Shown: piece by piece, positions 61,588 through 64,000 of the stretch
Layout of the letters: each line of letters starts with the position of its first letter
Position numbering within the stretch: the stretch's first letter is position 1
Position numbers and translations under genes: made by a program
The notes under the pieces: generated by a model
Seen by the model: only the letters and a program-made list of their open reading frames with translations
The model's database searches: none
What the model was told of the DNA's origin: nothing
Assembly: GCA_037355855.1 (NCBI GenBank)
Contig: CM074758.1
Location: forward strand, 8,343,001 to 8,407,000
Source of the DNA: Pseudo-nitzschia pungens
Lineage: Eukaryota; Bacillariophyta; Bacillariophyceae; Bacillariales; Bacillariaceae
DNA length: 64,000 nucleotides
Reading direction: 5' to 3'

Positions 61588-63951
61588 TTACGCTTCGGGT
61601 GCACAGCTTGGGCTTGAAAGCATCATGCTAACTTCCAAAAGAGGAATGAGAGATGTTTTTGATTTTGCGGCGGAAGGCGAATTGTTTGCGATTGTACTCA
61701 AGTTGGAATGTAGCATTCGCGCCGTTTCGGAAAAGATATTTTGCGCGTTCAACGGTTCGCAAAGTTCGTGTTGCAGGCTTCCGAATAAAAGAAAGGCATG
61801 AATTTCTTCTTCAATGGAGGAGAGTTCACTATCGTGGCGGGTATCAACTTCCATAGAATTTTCATCGGCGGAAGCGGAGCGTCGGAGGGTCTGGAATAAG
61901 TCGACACTTCCCGATGCATACTTGACGGCATGTTGAAGATTGCCTTGTGCTTGGTATAAATCTGCAATGTCACGCATAGCAGTAGCGATTTCTCTGTTGC
62001 GAACAAACTGATCGAAATCGTTTGTCGTTGCAAGGACGGATATGATATCCTTATAAACTACAAGAGCACCGTTTACGTTGCCCTTAGCTTTGTGCATCGA
62101 AGAAAGCTTTTGGAGAGTTTTGATGACATGAACATCGTTCAGCTGCCCCTTTCCTGAAACGTGTCGGTATGCAAGAGCCTCTCGAAAAGATTCGGTGGCT
62201 TCGTCAAGTTGGTTTTGTTCCATTTGCAGCACGCCGATATTATAGTAGAGGCAAGAAACATCGGAATGCTTGTGACCAAGCATGGCGCGTCGAAGATTGA
62301 GAGACATGCGGAATGCTCGAATGGCTTCGTTGAAGGCTCCCATCTTGTCATGAATAAGACCCAAATTGTACCAGACAGTTGAGTATAGGTTCATGGCTGG
62401 AGCAGGGATGTTGGAAATATTGTCTTCATCGATAATGTCATCGGAAAGTTTGTTTTCGCACATGCCGTTGGCTTTTCGAGCAAGGCAGGGGCTCGAAGTC
62501 ATCAAGTGCTTGTCGTCGCCAAGCGACCTTTGGTAATAATGCTTTGCCTCTCGGAATCGCTCGAGTTCTTGGAGGATGCGACCAATGTTGTTGCAAGTAA
62601 CGCTAATGCTCACGTTTACGTTATGGTTGGAACACTTTTCACTGTCAGATTGTGTCTTGAGTCGTTCTTCGACAAACAATTCCTGAACAAAAAAGAAAAG
62701 AGCGTAGTCCAGTTCTTGTCGTCTGAAAAGAAGGGTGCCAATGTAATTTAGTACTGTTGCCACATCGGAGTGAATGGGTCCCAGAGTTTGGCGTTTCTCT
62801 TGAAGGGTGCGAACACCCCAAACAAGATCTTGTGATATTTCGTCATTTTTTCCTTCGTTCTGGATTTGCAGTAGGTAGATAAGTCCTTCCGTTGGATCGG
62901 ATACGATTGACGTGTTTTTCTCGTTGTCGATGGTAGTTGTGTTATTCAAATTTTTGAAGTTTTTCTCTTGAAATCTTGCTAACGCCACGCGAAGGTAGCA
63001 CAGTAGATGTTCCATCGACTTCTTGTTGGAGCCGCGGGAGAATTCAGCTCTTCCGATATAAAAGTGAGCGGCTGCGACATCGGGATGGTCCGGTGGAAGG
63101 TGAGTCGATCGGATTTGAAACACATCTTGAAGGGCAGCATGTACCGAATCATCGATTTTTCCCATCATCCATCGAGTTCTGCACCAATTCGACAACACGG
63201 TTGCGATTTCCAATTCTTGGTCGGTGGGAGAAAGCAATGAATTAAATTCAATGGTCGACGTTCCAGCTGCGTCTTCCATTTGCAATTGACTAACGTTGCG
63301 TCTTGCATAGGCAAGAGCTTTTTCGAACTCGGCGTAGGCATGATCTTCCGATCGTTCGTTGCACTCGATGTGACCCATGTTGTTGTGAGCGCGCATTGCA
63401 AGGTGTGCCAAGGTAGCGTCGGAATTACCACAAGCAAGGTACGACCCGATGGTACCGGTAATGAACTTGTAGAGCTGTGATGAAAAGAAGTAGTTCTTGC
63501 TTGCTTGGTAGGCGACGGCTTTGTTGTAGGCAATCACGAGTTGCAAGACATTGACGTCTAATCTTACAACGTCTTCGGGGACAATAGCCGAATTAAATGT
63601 GATGGGGCCGACATCGCATTCGTCTTCGTCGTGTGAGTCGTTGTAGCTGAGAGACTTTCTTGTAGATGTTGACGAAGGTGATTGATTGGAGACGATTTCA
63701 TTGTGATGGGAGAAGTTTCGATCCAAAGCAGCCCGTAATTCTGAAGAGGCGGTCAACGACGATGTTGTCAAGAAGTGTTGCGCTGAGTTGAACGCATCGT
63801 TAGCTTCTTTGAATTGGCCCTTGGAGAGAAGTTTGTCGCCCAACGAGAGGCAGATCGCCACCGATAGACGACTCTTGTAAAAGCTTTCCTGGCCACAGAG
63901 AGGGCGAGGACAGGAACTTGTCGAAAATTGAGTTCTTACTTGGCTTGTCAT
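61588..63951 (-). CDS. Large tetratricopeptide-repeat protein (kinesin light chain-like repeats)
   Basis: 787 residues, single exon, ATG at 63951. Repeats run through most of the length. Examples are MRAHNNMGHIECNERSEDHAYAEFEKALAYARR (~190-220), HPDVAAAHFYIGRAEFSRG (~285), HSDVATVLNYIGTLLFRRQELDYALFFF (~390), VTCNNIGRILQELERFREAKHYYQRSL (~450), YSTVWYNLGLIHDKMGAFNEAIRAFRMSLNLRR (~520), HSDVSCLYYNIGVLQMEQNQLDEATESFREAL (~565) and ATAMRDIADLYQAQGNLQHAVKYA (~650). The 42-residue spacing with H.dva.....ig is the kinesin-light-chain/TPR_10-12 type. There is no targeting peptide, enzyme domain or coiled coil, so it is a protein-interaction scaffold; the partner is unknown. Its 5' end is close to the window edge (49 bp), and the promoter is mostly outside. 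Confidence 0.85.
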   Translation of the reverse strand: MTSQVRTQFSTSSCPRPLCGQESFYKSRLSVAICLSLGDKLLSKGQFKEANDAFNSAQHFLTTSSLTASSELRAALDRNFSHHNEIVSNQSPSSTSTRKSLSYNDSHDEDECDVGPITFNSAIVPEDVVRLDVNVLQLVIAYNKAVAYQASKNYFFSSQLYKFITGTIGSYLACGNSDATLAHLAMRAHNNMGHIECNERSEDHAYAEFEKALAYARRNVSQLQMEDAAGTSTIEFNSLLSPTDQELEIATVLSNWCRTRWMMGKIDDSVHAALQDVFQIRSTHLPPDHPDVAAAHFYIGRAEFSRGSNKKSMEHLLCYLRVALARFQEKNFKNLNNTTTIDNEKNTSIVSDPTEGLIYLLQIQNEGKNDEISQDLVWGVRTLQEKRQTLGPIHSDVATVLNYIGTLLFRRQELDYALFFFVQELFVEERLKTQSDSEKCSNHNVNVSISVTCNNIGRILQELERFREAKHYYQRSLGDDKHLMTSSPCLARKANGMCENKLSDDIIDEDNISNIPAPAMNLYSTVWYNLGLIHDKMGAFNEAIRAFRMSLNLRRAMLGHKHSDVSCLYYNIGVLQMEQNQLDEATESFREALAYRHVSGKGQLNDVHVIKTLQKLSSMHKAKGNVNGALVVYKDIISVLATTNDFDQFVRNREIATAMRDIADLYQAQGNLQHAVKYASGSVDLFQTLRRSASADENSMEVDTRHDSELSSIEEEIHAFLLFGSLQHELCEPLNAQNIFSETARMLHSNLSTIANNSPSAAKSKTSLIPLLEVSMMLSSPSCAPEA

Positions 63952-64000
63952 CGTAGTTACTCGGAACAGTTTTTATATGATGTGGGTTTTTGAAGTGCAA

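Noticed and set aside
1..64000. tRNA, rRNA or snRNA genes
   Set aside because: None recognised by eye; a covariance-model scan would be needed, so absence is not claimed strongly.

Overview
The window looks like nuclear DNA of a photosynthetic stramenopile, most likely a diatom and plausibly a pennate one. The reasons are short genes with zero or one or two small GT-AG introns, N-terminal signal peptides ending in the A-F (ASAFAP-like) motif of diatom plastid presequences on several genes, plastid-type FBPases, a fibrillin, an Mpv17-family protein and a plant-like serine acetyltransferase, plus a protein domain of a kind I associate with diatoms. There is no operon structure. Intergenic DNA is AT-rich and filled with short TAC/GTA/CGTACG-type simple sequence. 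No tRNA, rRNA or CRISPR array was recognised.

Layout. 0-9 kb: left-edge SET-like gene (partial, minus), LIS1, two small plastid-targeted proteins, an EamA-type transporter and a twin-CX9C protein. 11-24 kb: a four-TM protein, a Gly/Ser-rich secreted membrane protein, a small multi-TM protein, a PDK1-like kinase, a fibrillin, a class IV aminotransferase and an NmrA-like protein, followed by three copies of a ~100 bp hairpin element. 25-33 kb: two divergent FkbM-methyltransferase-like paralogues flanking a bifunctional mRNA capping enzyme. 35-42 kb: a protein with a conserved C-terminal Cys/His domain, an Mpv17-like protein and serine O-acetyltransferase. 42.4-45.7 kb: two adjacent elements with ~150-240 bp terminal inverted repeats and internal tandem arrays. 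46-56 kb: a possible glycosyltransferase, a PlsC acyltransferase, Gln-rich proteins and a CRAL-TRIO protein. 56.5-60.2 kb: a head-to-head pair of plastid fructose-1,6-bisphosphatases. 61.6-64 kb: a large TPR protein.

Functionally there is a loose carbon and plastid theme (two FBPases, fibrillin, plastid small proteins, acyltransferase, serine acetyltransferase) mixed with housekeeping genes (LIS1, capping enzyme, PDK1-like kinase). Neighbours do not form a pathway.

A technical point matters when reading the models. At least five otherwise well conserved genes (LIS1, kinase, PlsC, CRAL-TRIO, FBPase copy 1) are broken by 1-2 nt frame changes, several of them in short homopolymers. Other long genes, including the second FBPase, are intact. 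Consensus error is the simplest explanation; pseudogenes or recoding cannot be excluded from sequence alone.
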